A stretch of 64,000 nucleotides of DNA from the NCBI GenBank assembly GCA_030248065.1, contig JASAMV010005060.1, forward strand, positions 26,121 through 90,120, written 5' to 3'. This document shows, one piece after another, positions 25,601-39,830 of the stretch. The notes beneath the pieces were generated by a model, which saw only the letters and a program-made list of their open reading frames with translations, did no database searches and was not told the DNA's origin. Origin of the DNA: Rhynchonema sp. JSB1_4 (Eukaryota; Nematoda; Chromadorea; Monhysterida; Xyalidae). The stretch's first letter is position 1; each line of letters begins with the position of its first letter. The position numbers were made by a program, and so were the translations under genes.

Positions 25601-28600
25601 CTCGCCACTTTATCGCAGAAAGGGATGTATTTTTATTTTTCGAAAATTTAATAAAACATCCGTCAGCATGCACAGGTAGTACGTACATCTAAATTGACGA
25701 CGCTATATTTTAACACCTTGCCATTTCAGCGATGTGTTATTTTTGCGAATTTCAAGGTTTGCCGTCAAAAGGGATGCCTATGATCTGCAGCACAGTGTAA
25801 TTGACACACGCTTCGCTAGACTACTTAGTTATACCCTTCTTGGTTTTTGATTCATGCCCGTTGATATTATTATGATGCTTGCGGCTGCGGGGACCGACAC
25901 ATGCGCGCGTGCAACCACAACCTTGGTGAAAAACGCAACTTGCACTTTTTGGTTAGTGGCCATGCACCTGTGGTAGACATGCCGACATTATTTCCTGCAT
26001 GCAAACACATGCGAAATGTGGAACGCGCGTGTGGTTTGGCTGTGTGTGACTTTAAAGAAATACCGATTGCTTGATAAAGTGTGGTGTGTGAAGACGAAGT
26101 CACTATCACAATACTGGCGCAACAGCGGCCAGCGATTTTTTGGCCAACAATTCCTATATGTACCCATCAGTGGATTTTTTGCGGCCAAGCGGAAGACAAG
26201 TGAGGATTTTCGTTGCATGCGATTTTCACCTGGTGCATCCTGCGTACACGAAAAACGTTCACTTTGGGTATATAAACGAATATAACATTAGGTTGTTGTT
26301 GTCGGGCAAAACACAAAGTGTACAAGCGCGTAAAACGCAGCCAATTTCTCAAACATCCATATCCTTCTGGCAAACATGCCACTTAGTGTCCAGCCAGTTT
26401 GAACTCTGACGATGAGCCCGCCTATGGATGCTTGGGGACTTGATTTTTGAGCACAAGAGGATAATAAACATGCATACAAGACACCCTCTCAAACCTTGTG
26501 CGATAGGCAACTTATGCAAGTGGCAGATACATACATAGATGTATCGTACATAAGATATCCAACAACCAAATGGACATGCATGCGGGTATCTGATTGATTA
26601 CTATCAATTTACAAGTGCTCTTATGTTTCGCATATTTGTGCGGTCGAGATTGTAAATGAGCCGTGGGGCTGCGCGTAATCCGGCACATGAACCACACATA
26701 CTACAAGCAAAGTGACTGATATTGTACCATTGTGGTCTCATGCAAGTGTCATTTGGAGACCACATGCGCGCATAAGCACTACAATACGAGCGGTGTGCGC
26801 GATAAACATCACTTGTGTGTGTGGCGCATACCTAACTGTCTCCCCAAGTGTGCGTGTGTGTGCGCTGCTTTCCAGGCTGATAAAGTCACACACAGTATAC
26901 TCTCGGCAAGCTTCCTTGGTGCAGCAGCAATATGTTCGTTCTGAAATTGAGCCTCTCTCCTCGCTGGTTTTGCAATCCGGCAGACCAAGACCCAAAAGAT
27001 GAAGTGCGCATATTTTCTCATGTGCGCGTTTATGCGCTGTTAGACCCATTGGCGCGCTGGCGGGCGCCTGCGCTTTTTGACTGCTGCGTGCACCACAATG
27101 GGCTCGTATTCTCTAGTCGGATAACGGATGTTTTATCGGCATCAGATTCGGGTTCGGAATCGGTGAGTATGATAGTGTGGCAGACTTTCTGTTTTCGCAA
27201 TGCTCTAAGGACATCGTCAGCCAGATGACCACGTGACCACGTATTTTCTCGTGTCTTGATTTCTTCCACCACTTGAGAGAATACCATCCGCTATCAGCTT
27301 CGGGTCCGTGGCGATTGTATTGAATTGATAGAGGAGGATACATTTATCAATGTTGTGGTGCTGAAATAACATGCACACCACCTAGGGCATGGGCACTATC
27401 AATCACTCACTCGACCACACCAAGGGACGGCATTAGCCTTCCTCCCTTTTAGTCCCCCTTCTGCGTGCTTCTGCTGTGTCTCAGTGCACCGGCTCATTTT
27501 CGAAATGGCGCTTTAAAAATACAAATATCACTCTATTGGTGGGCTGCTGGTGCGGGTATTCAAGTGTGTCGGGCGAAATAGACAATGTCCAGCCATTGAT
27601 CAAAATACAAGTGTTTTGCGAGTATCAACATTCATACATTAACATGTGCACCATACTTTACAAGGGATCGGACTTTTTGCATGGATATTTGATTTTAACT
27701 TGGTTTGGTCGATTAGAAATCAGCAAGTCACCGGTCAATGGTGCATGCGGGATACGGTAGCTGGCGTGGACTGTGGCTTGGGGCCGCGCAACAAACAACA
27801 AAGATGCAAACAAGTACATAAGACTTTATCCCCATGCAGGTGCACCTACAGTAACTGACATTGTACATTGTAGTCCGCCTATGGCCGGTGAAAACAAACG
27901 TACATTATTATGTGCATTATTAGCCGGGGAGCTACTGAGCTGGTTACTGCCAGCTTTACCTATAGCTTTGATGCGCTTCTCAAAGGTGGGTCTTGAAATC
28001 GAAAAAAAGAAGAGAAGAATAAAAGATATACAGGGGCGTAAAAGACACAATGTTGTTGTTGGTGTTGTAGTGCGGCCATAGATTATGCGTGTCGAACGAC
28101 CCTGGTATGAAACGACCATCGAAAATCATCCTAATGTACATCGGGCAATATATAAAACAGTCGGAAAAGTGATGGCTCTTACATTGTTGTTGTATCCGTT
28201 TTTTCCTCCTTAGTGCCACCGAGCCTTTTGTTCAAAAGCTGGCACCTTCTCCTGATTACGATTACTTGAATGTCCCTCAAACACACTCTTTGTACCCGAT
28301 ATAACTAGGTACCCACGTGTAGCATCCCTAGTCCATAGACCATACGCTCAATACCTACTTTTCTGTGCGTGAAATATGGGTGGGCCCGGCCGTATTATCG
28401 GTGGTGGTCGAGTGACCCGCTGGGGTGCTATGTATGGTTGGAACAGCACTTGATTTGTGACTGCATTAGCGATAAGCGTATTGGGATACACACACACACG
28501 CGGCAGCCAGAAGCTATATCCGGATAGGGGTGCAAAAATAGACGTAAAAATTGCCAATGCCGTTCGGTTTTGAAAAGAGATACCATTCTAAAGCTCAATT

Positions 28601-31600
28601 CCAATATAATATTACGCAATGATAAGCGCAAATTTTATGTCGGAGTTTTTTCATCCCGTTGCAGAACAGGGGCTGACTAGGATTTTTGAAGGATTCAAAA
28701 ATAGAACCCTGACCTGAACACAACGCAATTTTTGTGATGCGCTTGCTTGCGCCATGTTATGACTCACCTACACACAAGGACTAAAAGTAACAAGTACCAT
28801 TCATTTAATTCCAGCAATTCAGTGGTGCAGCGTGTCAAAAAAGAAACAACGCCACTTTTGTTTTTGAGCAAAATCTAACAAATAAATACCGCCCCAAATC
28901 GCAGTAAATGGTCAGTTTGTCAAAAGTGGCGCCAGACCACTAACACACTACTGGCTCATTTTGGCTGCATTAAAAAGCTAATTTATTGACCATAGTCAAC
29001 TAGGGTGCTAATAATATGGGCCATGCTCGTGGTGCTTCGCAGTATACTACGGCATTATTTTCAGGGCAGATGTAGTGTGGTATACAACATCACAAACATG
29101 AGGCATTCATATTTTCCCTGGACATCACTCGAAAGAGTGGCATTTGAAATATTCGGATTGCAACCTGCTGGTCATATTTTAGAAGTCGGTCGTTAACTGC
29201 ATTATTTATGGCTTGTTAGCATTACACTGGGCATTAATGGCTTGCATGTTTGCACACTGTGGTTTACCGGGGCGAGGAAGCCATCGTTAGCTTGGAACTG
29301 CATATGTAATAAGTTGATCGGAGCTACTGTAGATCGGCAAAAAAGTTTGTTTTTCGATATGCCGTTTTTTTTCTGACCGACTTATAATCATTTTCTTGTT
29401 TGCCAATGTACACGCACCAACATGCGCGCAAAAACCAAAAGCATCAAGCCTCTACGGTTATACTAGCGCAGCGAAACCACGCTTTTGTTCTCATGGATTA
29501 ATTCCCATGGGTCGGCGGCCGTGTTGCTGCGTCGCAAAATTAATGCGGACTTGCGTTCCGCTCTCAACCGAACGCATCAGAAACCACAAGACCAATGCGG
29601 CAGCAATGTTGTGGAAAATTTTGGATCGGTGTTATTGGCGGGTGCGTGCGTGGAATACGGTTGTGCTATAAGTTGGTGATCACTGAGAGCTTGTGCATTG
29701 TTGAAGCGGATAGCATTTTTTCTTGGGTGAAACGTGTGCACAGAACCTGATGATTAAGCGATATCGGTATCCGACAATCCAATCTCATTGGGTCCTACTG
29801 TATATAACCTGACGGTGTTGCTTCATATTCAAACAAAGAACTTACGTTCGTACGCATAAGCATAAGCTACAACCACATACTGTAAGCTGCTCCACCGTAG
29901 TATGTACGTATCTATATGTATAGGTAGCCAAAGTGGGGATCCTGTTGCTGTGCTGTGTTGCATCTTTTTGCTTCGAAATAATTTTCGATGCGTCATACTC
30001 ACAAGAATGGGGATGAATGATGCATTGGGGTGCTGCAAAGACACGTCAACGTTAAAATTGATATTTTTCACTTGAAATCTGGGACAGAAATTGACAAAAA
30101 TGTTACGGAATGAGGTGTTACATACCTTTTCAGTCACAGATTCACATTGGGATAGAATGTGGTCGCGTGGTAGTTGATCATTATGACCCCCGCACTCCAC
30201 CCTTTACATGATAAATGCGCAACACAACGCCCCGTTGTTTTAGCTTCACCTCAATGAGACCATAAACAGCAGCATCACTGCATAATTCGTCATTGTTATG
30301 CGCATAGGTACTACTGTATATGATACGAGTCCAACAACTCAAGACTTGAATACTATTATGAATTTTTGACCGATTCTGTTAGGCTAAAACAAACGCCCAG
30401 CCGTTTTGCCAGAGTGAAATCAACATCTCAGTTTTTTCCCCGCTGCCCAACAGAATGGTTCTTTGTTCCGTTGTCATAAGTTGAGTTGAGCATCGCCAAA
30501 ACGGTTGAGTGAGTGAAGTATGGGGCATTCAGCAGCAAAATATCGATGAATCATCGTACAACACCTACCGTATGCCTTGCCATATGCAGCAGTAGGTAGC
30601 GTGTAGCTTCACTGTTTTGGGTGGCCACCGATAGGTGTACCTATACACGTAGATGGACGGATACCGATATGGCATAAATTCCAACATAAAGTCGGGTTAC
30701 GGTATGTAGCTATATATGGCTAGGATCGGTATCCCAACCCTTTCACACGCAGCTTATCATCGACATAAAGCACAATATCAACGTTGGTGGTGTTTGCGAA
30801 TGTTTTACATAACTTCATTGAGTGGGGGTGGAAGGGGCAGCGGACAAAGTGTAGCGAGTTGCACTCAAGTGCATGCTTCAAGTGGTGTCGTGTCGTGTAA
30901 AGCAGTAGCACAAGTTGCTTTGTAACTGTACCTGCATACCGACTCCGACCATTCTGCTGCAACATGTGATACAGTACAGTCCACAGTGTATTTATAGTGA
31001 CACGTTGGGTACCGGCATTTTCTGTCACGTTAATAGTATGCATAAATTGAATAGTGCCCATAATCTGTGGATCAAGTTGTCGGTCACTAATTTAGAGAGT
31101 TCATTCGTTGTGGCGGTCATTATGGCGAGGGAACACTGTGACAGGTGCGCACTGTGACATTCACGAATATCCTGTACACCACCCATCGGTGTGCAAAGCT
31201 TCATCTCAAAGACAAGCCAACTTGAGAGAGAATGCTGTGAAAACACGCACGGGGACAAGCAAGAGTGAAATGTTGATTTTTTGCGCCCAGTGATGACACG
31301 AAATCGACTATGCTCTTGTCGCTTTTTCTCGCTTCTATCAATGACTTGAGTGTTTTGCGGTTGACTCTGTCAAGTGTGCAAATGGTGCTGCTTGTTGGTG
31401 AACAGTTGGGATAAAATATGTTTTCTTTATTTTCCATTATATTTTGTCTTAATTCTCAATCTCTGCTTCACATCTAATCGAACGCACTACATTTATGCAA
31501 AGCAAGGGGCCAGGTGTTTTCAGTCAAGTTTGGGGGACCGCCGGGCCCATTCTATTTGCACTTTTCTGCACATCAAATCCCCTGTTGTGGTGCAAAAAAT

Positions 31601-34600
31601 GGGCGCGGCCCGCGCTTGTCAAGTGACCTTTTATCGTACTCGTTTCTGTGGTCACTAAGGCCGGGCCGGACTACTCAATTTACCTGAATCGGTCCATAAA
31701 CCCAACCACTGTGTACATTAGCGCACGCGTGTGTGTAGACATACAGCGACATGGTCAGTTGGAATCTAATTGTTTATTATTGGATATTGGTTGGCTTTGG
31801 CTTCGCCTTATATTTGAATGAACGCCGATGTTACGCGCGCAAAGCTGGGGTTTCTTGATTGGGATGGGGAACTTGGGGCATACGCGGTGGCTTGGTTGTT
31901 GAAACACGGCTGCTTCGAACTGCGTTAGTTGCACTGGCCCGCAATGGCACATTACATTTCGCTAGCCTAAGCCTTGACTTACAGATCCCAGCCCATGCCA
32001 CAAGGGCAGACCAATAGCGGTGCTCGTTACACACTTCAACACTGCAGTTCATCGCACTGTGGTCTTTATAATGGTATCCCGGTGTTTGAAAGTTGGAGAA
32101 CATTTTTCATTTCATGACAACTGACGCTCACAACTTTGTAAAAAACTGTTTCATTCACCATAACCATATGATACAATTTTGTGATGCGTAAATCATTACA
32201 AATCATGTTTTGTAGAGCGATGAAAATAATTTGGGTTGTGTAGAATACAAACACTGTGGAGCAGTTTGAATTTAGTATCAATATAGCGCGGTGAGTAATT
32301 TCACAAAACACATCATCAAATGAAAGGGCGCATGCCGACACAAACATTATAGTGACTTCGTCGACTAAATGTGTTTCCATTAATTGTGGACGGGCCGAAC
32401 TTCGCAACTGTTTTCGCAACATGTTTTTCTGACGAGACTTGGTTTTTCTACTCACCATTTCGCTTGACTAGAGCTGCAGAACTGGCTGCTCGCTGCAAAA
32501 ATGTAACATTTTGACTGTTTGGACAATCGCTTAGTCGCAAACGGGAATAGTTTTTGCACCCGCGTCTCGACCAAAAGCTGGACTTGTCTTTTATATACCT
32601 ACCAAAGTCGGTCTGATCTCGACCAATTAATTTCGGGAGCGCAAAACTAAAGAGTCCGAACTTCGAAAATCAAAACACCACAAAGCCCCAAGCACCGCCA
32701 TTTGACACACTAATCTGACACATTGGTCATGTCGGATTTTGTCCGCGACACATCACTCTCTCTCTCTCTGCGTCAGTGTCGCATCGTGTCCCAAAAGTCG
32801 ACATGCACAAAAACAAGGGCCCGCCATTTTGGCATTTTCCTTGCTCTGTCAAGTTGCAAAGTGTCGTATTGCATGTGCGAGTGCGTCTGATTAATGAGCA
32901 CCAGTTAATGTGATTAATTGCTGCCGAGGCTCTTGCGATGTTCGCTCGCCGTTGTGTCTATGTGTCGCACACTTTTTCGCCTGCCGCCACTCTGCAAACA
33001 CATTTAGAGACACCAAAGATGTCTGATTGGTGGGGTGCTTTTTACGTACAATGGCTATGAACAGTTACAACATGGGAATGGGTACCCACTAACTTGCACA
33101 AGATGTTTTGGTCATCACATCGCAAAGTTACGATATAGAGGGAGTGCAGACTTGAGCCATGCACGCGTATTATCCACAAAACAGGGGCTGTTGTTATCTT
33201 CGACACCCGTCAGTCACAGTCTCAGCTTACGCTGATCTGCGCACCCTGATATTGGAAGCGATTCTTATCAAACTTCGCTAATTACGCGCTTACAGTTTAT
33301 TAATTGATTGTTGTGGTCAACTTTCCAAGCACTGTATGTAATGTGCAACTGCCGACACTTTGTGGAACCGGGGTGGGGGACGGTATCCATATTTTCTTTC
33401 CCAATAGTGACTTTTGAAGTCAAGATCAGGTTGCACACATTCAGTAATCCTGATCCACATGCATAATCCATTATGCCCCGGGTGTATATGCAGTGTGAAA
33501 CAACAATCAACACGCACGATTTTTGACAATAAACAAAACGATGCAACGTCGTACGGAAACAGCATGTGATGATCGGGCACAAAAACGACGCACATTTCGA
33601 CGACGCATCGTCTACGAAACAGATCATTATTTATAATCGCTCATTATGACCGCTGCAAATGTGAGAGATTTATGTGCTCATGGTGATTGTATCCACCTGC
33701 AAGAGTCTATATGTTTGGCAGGACCATTTGTGTTTCAATTTCGAAGTTTTGAGACAACTTTCTGTCATTTCGTATAAGCTGCATCACGCTGGCTTTGAGT
33801 ATCGGCTTGTGTCCCGGTTTATCGAACTGATTAGACTTCTCTGAATTTCTGCAAGGGTCAGAACCAGTGTTCAACAAGGCGTTCCTGCCGATATCACGAG
33901 TCATATCCTACCTTTGGCCATTATAATTGAACGCAAACCGTTTTGCGCGAGCGTTTTGCTCTGACTGAACACGCAGCACACGGTCTTGAAATGTACAAAA
34001 TGAAAAACCACCGTCACAGCGTGTGTGAACAGCACACACACAGTTTTGGCCATGGTGCACCACCATAATGTGTACAGTAAATATACGTTCGATTTCACGC
34101 AAGCACACATTAATCCTTGCGTAGTAAACGCCCGCAACTTTTCTTATGGCAGACTCTGCGACCACTTTTTTCGGTCCGCAGTCGAGTTTAAAAAATACAA
34201 CCATTGACTGAAAACAGAGGAGTTTGGCTTGTCTGCAAACGGGAAACCTCTGTTTTCCCGTTTCGACCATTAGACCTCGACACTGTGATTTCATGAGGAG
34301 GGGTACTGGAATATAAAAGTGCGGCTTGGCAGCATGTGTACTGTAGATGTGTGTGTGTGCTATTAATGATCGTACTTAGTTGATTGATGGCCGATAATCA
34401 ACCCGTTGTGTATGCGTAAATGTGTGTGTGTCCATGCACTTATTCGGTACGAAGCCGACTCCTCTCAGTAACAAATTCAACACAAAATTACGGTACCCAT
34501 CAACCTGCATGAGACCGTTTACACTAAATGTACTGTACGCATAGATTGAGCGGGTGTCGGTAAGTTTTGTTGCATTTTGTTGTGTGTTGGAGCGAAACAC

Positions 34601-37600
34601 ATGAGACGGGGATCGGCATAACCCTTTGATGGTACACCATCAATTTATCTGAACAATAAACAGCTGGCCGGCGTCTGTCTCATGAAATTCAAAGTGTGAA
34701 CGGATTGCGAAATCAATTGAAACGAGATTTGAATTTTTTCGCTGAGTTTCCTGAGGGGGTTGGACGATTTTAGTATTATTATCCAATTGTTTACCTGCCT
34801 TTTAAAATGCCGTTGGGCACTCTTCAACACAAAAGTTCCAGACGGTATCTCATGACAATAATGCCGTGGGCTAAGTTAAACTAATTTTTCTCACTTTATG
34901 ACTTGATCATGTCCCGGCTCGTTCAGCGCCACCCCACTTCACTTTGTTCAATCAAACTCCCTCTCTACGCATGGGTGTGCGGTGCGTGCATCACTTAGTG
35001 AACACTAGTCACGTATGTAGGGGCCCGTGATGTTTCAATGTAGTGCTTTAATACACAAGGGTGCTCAACAACTTTACATGTCATGTAACACGGATGCTCT
35101 GAGTTTGAGGTGACATTACCAAATTACAACCGACATAATTGACTGGTGCTATATCAAATTGAGTGTGAATTATCATTTCAAAGTCACGCCCAAGCGCGCT
35201 GATTATTTTGTCACTCGTCGCGAAAACACAAGGTTATGCCATAGGTACATGGTGAGGTAACGACCAGTTCCGGGACCGGAGTTCCGTGCTTTCGGCCGGG
35301 TTTGGGAATCGGCGCCGTTCATATGGCACCCTGGAACACATAATGGAATCATCATCAGTTTCGTGAATTCGGCCCGGAATTGTGCCTGACTTTGGGCCCG
35401 GTTGAGGAGGTACATGGTTACGGGCATGACGGCCGGCCGTGAAATATAATGATTACGCTTATTTAGTTCAATTACACCTGCGAGCGGTGCATGCACCCCA
35501 ATATGGTTATCGGGTGCCAACAGTATCCAGTGGTACACCTGAACTACATCATACCCACAAACTGTCAACGCGTCTGTATGTATAGTTCCGATGCGAGTTG
35601 CGAGTTCATGATTTACACAAAAGGGCGGCTCGGCATGACGTACATATGCTGCACATATAATTCACTGCACCACCGTATCCTTGCGCACACCAGCAAGGCG
35701 ACTTTTGTCACCCGCGCGCCTGGTTTTCCGGTGGCGGTAAAAATAGGCGCTTTGATTCGTTGGAGAGAAAATTTGATGTTGGACACGTATCGTGTTGAGT
35801 GACGGACACAGGACACTTTTGGGACCACGTGGCCATCTGGTGCAGTCGCACTGATGATGACCTGGTGCATCGCCCGTGTGGTGAAGGGGGCAACTATTAA
35901 CACGTTGCACGATTCACATTGAATATGGTAGGAATTTATTGACGAAGTTGTTTGTCCAACACAACATTTGCCGATACCTGTCTGGTTGCCGGCACCCGAT
36001 TATCAGCAGCGCCCGCCCGCAGTTCGGTGTTATCATGTACACATGCAGACATTGGTTGTGCCTTTTATTGTTCAATTGTGTGTGTGTGCGTGTGGTGAGG
36101 TGAGATCAAGCTAATTATCGGTGTGTATAGTGCGTCAACGGGGCAACATGCTACAAAAATTGAGGTCCATAAGTATGAATAGTACATAACGTGAAGTGTG
36201 ATTGTATTTGGGTCTCTAATTTTTTTGTCGTGGTTTGTGAAACCGGTTCGACGCGAGCGCAAGTGTGATACCGCGCACCCAATTTTGTAACTCTGCGCAC
36301 GCCCCGCCGCCACGGTGTTATTATCCGTGCACTTCTGGTCTAGTCGATAAAACGACAATTCACGACTTATGACTAACCCACTCCACTTCATGAGTTCACC
36401 TTGATAATCAGGTGGTGCCCACAAGTTGCAAGTGATGACAGCCCGTGTGAACATAGAGAGCGGGCCGGAGGCGCAGAGCACAAAATGTCATTTTGTCAAC
36501 GATGTGTGTTATCAGAGTTGACAATGAGGTGTTGGATTAGTGTGATGCTCAATTATGGAATTGAGATCTGATCTATTCAGTGTTCAATCGACCGATCCAT
36601 TATTCAAATCGGCGCGTAAATTATTATTGCGAACCACCGCATGAAGTGTGACATTACAGAAAAGTTGTGAATCCATAAATCTGATATCTGAGTGTGACTC
36701 CTGGATCTGGATTACGGTAGATGAGCTGACAGAATCTGAGTGCGTGCAAGCTTCGCGCATCTCCGATTAGCTTTGAAATGGTATGGATAGTTTTCATGTT
36801 TGAGAGTTGCTTCCCAACTCGAGTGACCGCATGTTTGACCTAGACTGTGTCTGCAAACGCTTCGGTTTCGTCCAAATTCCAAAATGACGCCGCAAGTGGT
36901 CGGAATCAAACATTCTTATTTCAGGCCAAACTTTCATTGTCACGATTCCATTTATCTAACGCCGTCTCCTTTCAATTTCAGGGACAAGCGTACCCCCTTC
37001 CGTTCAACCCGGCTGGTGCATTCCTCACGCCCCCTCGTAACGGCGGGTCAGGGCCACCCCCAGCGCATGCGGCCACCCCGACAACCCCGCTGGGTGCACT
37101 GTCACTCGAACACGCCATCAAATCGGCCGGTCATTCACCGTCGTTTGCGTCGCCCTTCTATCCCACACACGGATTGTCGCCAAGTTTCACTGATTTATGG
37201 TGAGCGTTTGCTCTCTGTTTTTTATAGCATGTTTATTCTTAATTGAACTAAAAATAAAGACACTTTGGTTGGTATCAAACTAGGTGAGAGGATCGGATTT
37301 CTGTTCAAGTAGAACGCCTATCTATGTATAACGTTGATGTGATCGGACCAGCCCTGCTAGACTGATTCAATCCGTTAACAGAGTGTGACGCCTACCGTTT
37401 TTGTCCATTTGTTACAAATTAAAGTAAAAATATGTATACATTTTGTTGTCATTCCAGTCAATTTGCTCCATTTGCGGCCAGTCGATTCAGTCCGATGATG
37501 ACAACGGCAACGCTGGCCGCCGGTGCTGCATCGCCCGCTAATCTCAGTCCCATTCACAGGTGAGTAGATTATACGATGATTTTCTCTTTTGTTTATATTC

Positions 37601-39830
37601 TGCGAAAATATAAAATAACTACCCGGTTCAAGCTTCTTGGTCGGATCGGTCATTGATCACGTCGACTAGCGTAAAAGTTGTTTATTATATACTTGTCTGT
37701 AAATCTTATGAACGTGAACATGTTCATTTCAGTCCTGCCACGGGTACCCCAATCGTTCCAACGCAACATTTGAAGTCGGCACGTGACGTAGAGTCACACC
37801 CAATGCTGATGGCGTTCAAACAACAAGCGGCCGCTGCTGCTGCGTGAGTTTACATGCCTTTGCACAATTTGTTTGCGCTCAGCAAAGCATACATATGTAC
37901 GTGGACGTGAAAAGCCGTTATTGTCCGTGATCGAACTTGGCGATCGGATAGGATTTGCTTTTGTCACGTGGCCGCTTCCCGCTGTTCTCTCAGACGAGCA
38001 GGTCACCGGGTTATGGTCAGTGCGAATGCACCAAATTGGGCTCCATCCATTTGCATTGGTCAGCACATGTTGAGCCTAAACCCATATCTATGTACCCCTT
38101 GCAGCAGTGGCGTATCGCTGCCCTCATTCCGTTTCAACCCCCTGGCGTCGATGGCCCGTCTCCCGATGCCCAATATCACGATGACACCCACGAACCTGGC
38201 GAATTCATTTGTGAGCAGTCAGTCAACCAGTGCACTCATGAACGGAGTGTCTGCCAGTGCACCCGGCAGGCAACAAGGCGGTCACAAATCGAGGGCCAGA
38301 GAGAGGGACAGGGCCCACGAGCGTGACAAACACCATCCACGTGAACACACACATCATGAACCACGACCGAAGAAACCGCCAAGGGACCAGGACCACATCA
38401 AGAAACCACTGAATGCGTTCATGTTGTTCATGAAAGAGAACAGACAGAAGTTGATGGAGGAGAAGGGCTACAAGGAGAGACAGTCGGCCGAATTGAACAA
38501 GGAACTGGGAAGATTGGTATGTTGTGGTCTTTGAAAATCGGGCTAAGTTGGATACACTCCACCCTCTCTGTAGTGGCCGGATTGGCACTGTGCCGTTTAA
38601 AGGCAGGCAAAACTGTCATTATTATTCTGTTTTCAGTGGCACACGCTGACGCACGAGGAACAACAGAAGTACTACCAGATGGCGAGGGACGAACGACAGA
38701 AACACATGGTGAAGTATCCGGGCTGGTCGGCCAGGGACAATTATGCCGTCAACAAGAAGAAGAAGAGAAAGCGCGATAAGAGTCACGGTAGGTCGACCAT
38801 GTTATTCATGGAATCGGGAAAATATTTGAGAAAATATCTAAATTCATATTTACCGCCAGTATGAAACTTGGGTGATTGGTTCGGCACGATCTGTGACTGG
38901 CACGGACTGGGCGCCAAACTCTGTAGTGGTCTTCATAATCAGTAAAATTTTGAGAAATAATCACCTAAACTCGGATTTCAGACCCATTCTCGGAGCAGAA
39001 CGAGGCGAAAAAGTGTCGGGCGCGATTCGGGCTCGAGAAACAGTCCCAGTGGTGCAAACATTGTCGAAGGAAGAAGCGCTGTCTTTGGTTCAGGGAGCCG
39101 AAACAGCCGAAAGTGGTCAACGGTGCACCGTCCACTACGACTGGCTCGTCAGAGGAACAGAGTCCGCCCGCTCAGGTTATGACGAAACATGTGGGCCGAT
39201 GTCAAGCTTGGTGATCGGAGCGCGTTGGTCTCAGAATGTCCTTTGAATTAAGTTTCTTCTAGAGACACTGACAGCTATGATTTTGATAAGTGAATGGGGA
39301 GACCGATCACCAAGTTTGATGGCCGCCATACTCATTGACTTCCTGACTCATGTATGTGGCAGTAAATCAGACAGAGTAACATTTTATCGTTCAATTTGCA
39401 GGTGTCATCAACAACACAGGGTTCCCCGGAGCAGGCCACATTGACTGACCACGGCATGGGCATGCTTCTGAGCAACATGTACCCGGGAAAGGCACCCCCG
39501 ACCCTGCCCGCCAGCGTCGGTGCCCCGTTTGCACGTCTGACTCCCTTGACCACCGTCAATGGGGTGGGCAGACCACCAATGTTGGGCTCGGCCGACTCGG
39601 GCACGGCCTCTGCAGGGTCGTCCTTGACCAATCAGGGTAGCGATCAGGGTAATCACGTCTCGACCACGACAAGGACCGTTGACCGAGGGCGTGACGATGG
39701 CGTATCGGATCGATCCGACTCAGAACCGGACTCTGATGACGATGGGCTTGAACTGAGCGACACTGACGAGCACGGGGTGCCCAAGGATCTGACGATGTCC
39801 TCCACTACCGCCACTGCAGCCGGTCTCTAA
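19682..39830 (+). CDS. TCF: TCF/LEF transcription factor (HMG box plus C-clamp)
   Basis: DNA-binding effector of canonical Wnt signalling. Exons: 19682-19768, 20140-20287, 20496-20653, 36982-37199, 37458-37559, 37733-37843, 38105-38516, 38637-38787, 38982-39175, 39402-39830 (TAA), 669 residues, all phases consistent. Residues 20-50 ([20 protein letters not shown]) resemble the beta-catenin-binding region, and the domain is split by the first intron. The middle is Pro/Ala/Ser-rich and ends in a short poly-alanine tract. The HMG box begins [19 protein letters not shown], continues [20 protein letters not shown] and is followed by a basic tail (KKKKRKRDK). A C-clamp follows: [15 protein letters not shown] then [10 protein letters not shown], with all four cysteines. 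The tail is acidic/serine-rich and contains PKDLT, similar to the CtBP-binding PxDLS motif. The exon 3 donor is the least certain junction before the 16.3 kb intron. Confidence 0.92.
20654..36981 (+). other. 16.3 kb TCF intron; no gene recognised
   Basis: It separates the N-terminal exons from the rest of TCF. Open frames inside are short, overlap on both strands and match no family I know. Composition is rich in TG/CA runs, with many short (TG)n tracts and a (TC)n tract near 32757-32770. A small hairpin built on AAACAGAGG / CCTCTGTTTT lies at 34210-34253. One copy of the dispersed GATGACCTGGTGCA repeat is at 35830-35890. Enhancers, non-coding RNAs or internal promoters could be present but cannot be called from sequence. 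Confidence 0.6.
39201..39321. mobile_element. Short inverted-repeat element in the last TCF intron
   Basis: The left end is TCAAGCTTGGTGATCGG and the right end is ACCGATCACCAAGTTTGATG, nearly perfect inverted repeats about 85 bases apart. It lies between the C-clamp exon and the final exon and belongs to the same family as the elements at 2482, 8398 and 52100. Confidence 0.65.

Noticed and set aside
32740..32770. (TC)n tract as part of a promoter
   Set aside because: A simple short repeat in a long intron; no other promoter feature supports it.
35203..35568. 121-codon minus-strand frame in the TCF intron
   Set aside because: Overlaps other open frames on both strands, resembles no family and carries no start or splice context; probably chance.
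20654..36981. CRISPR arrays, bacterial operons or phage genes
   Set aside because: No regularly spaced direct repeats and no prokaryotic gene organisation; the window is intron-rich animal DNA.
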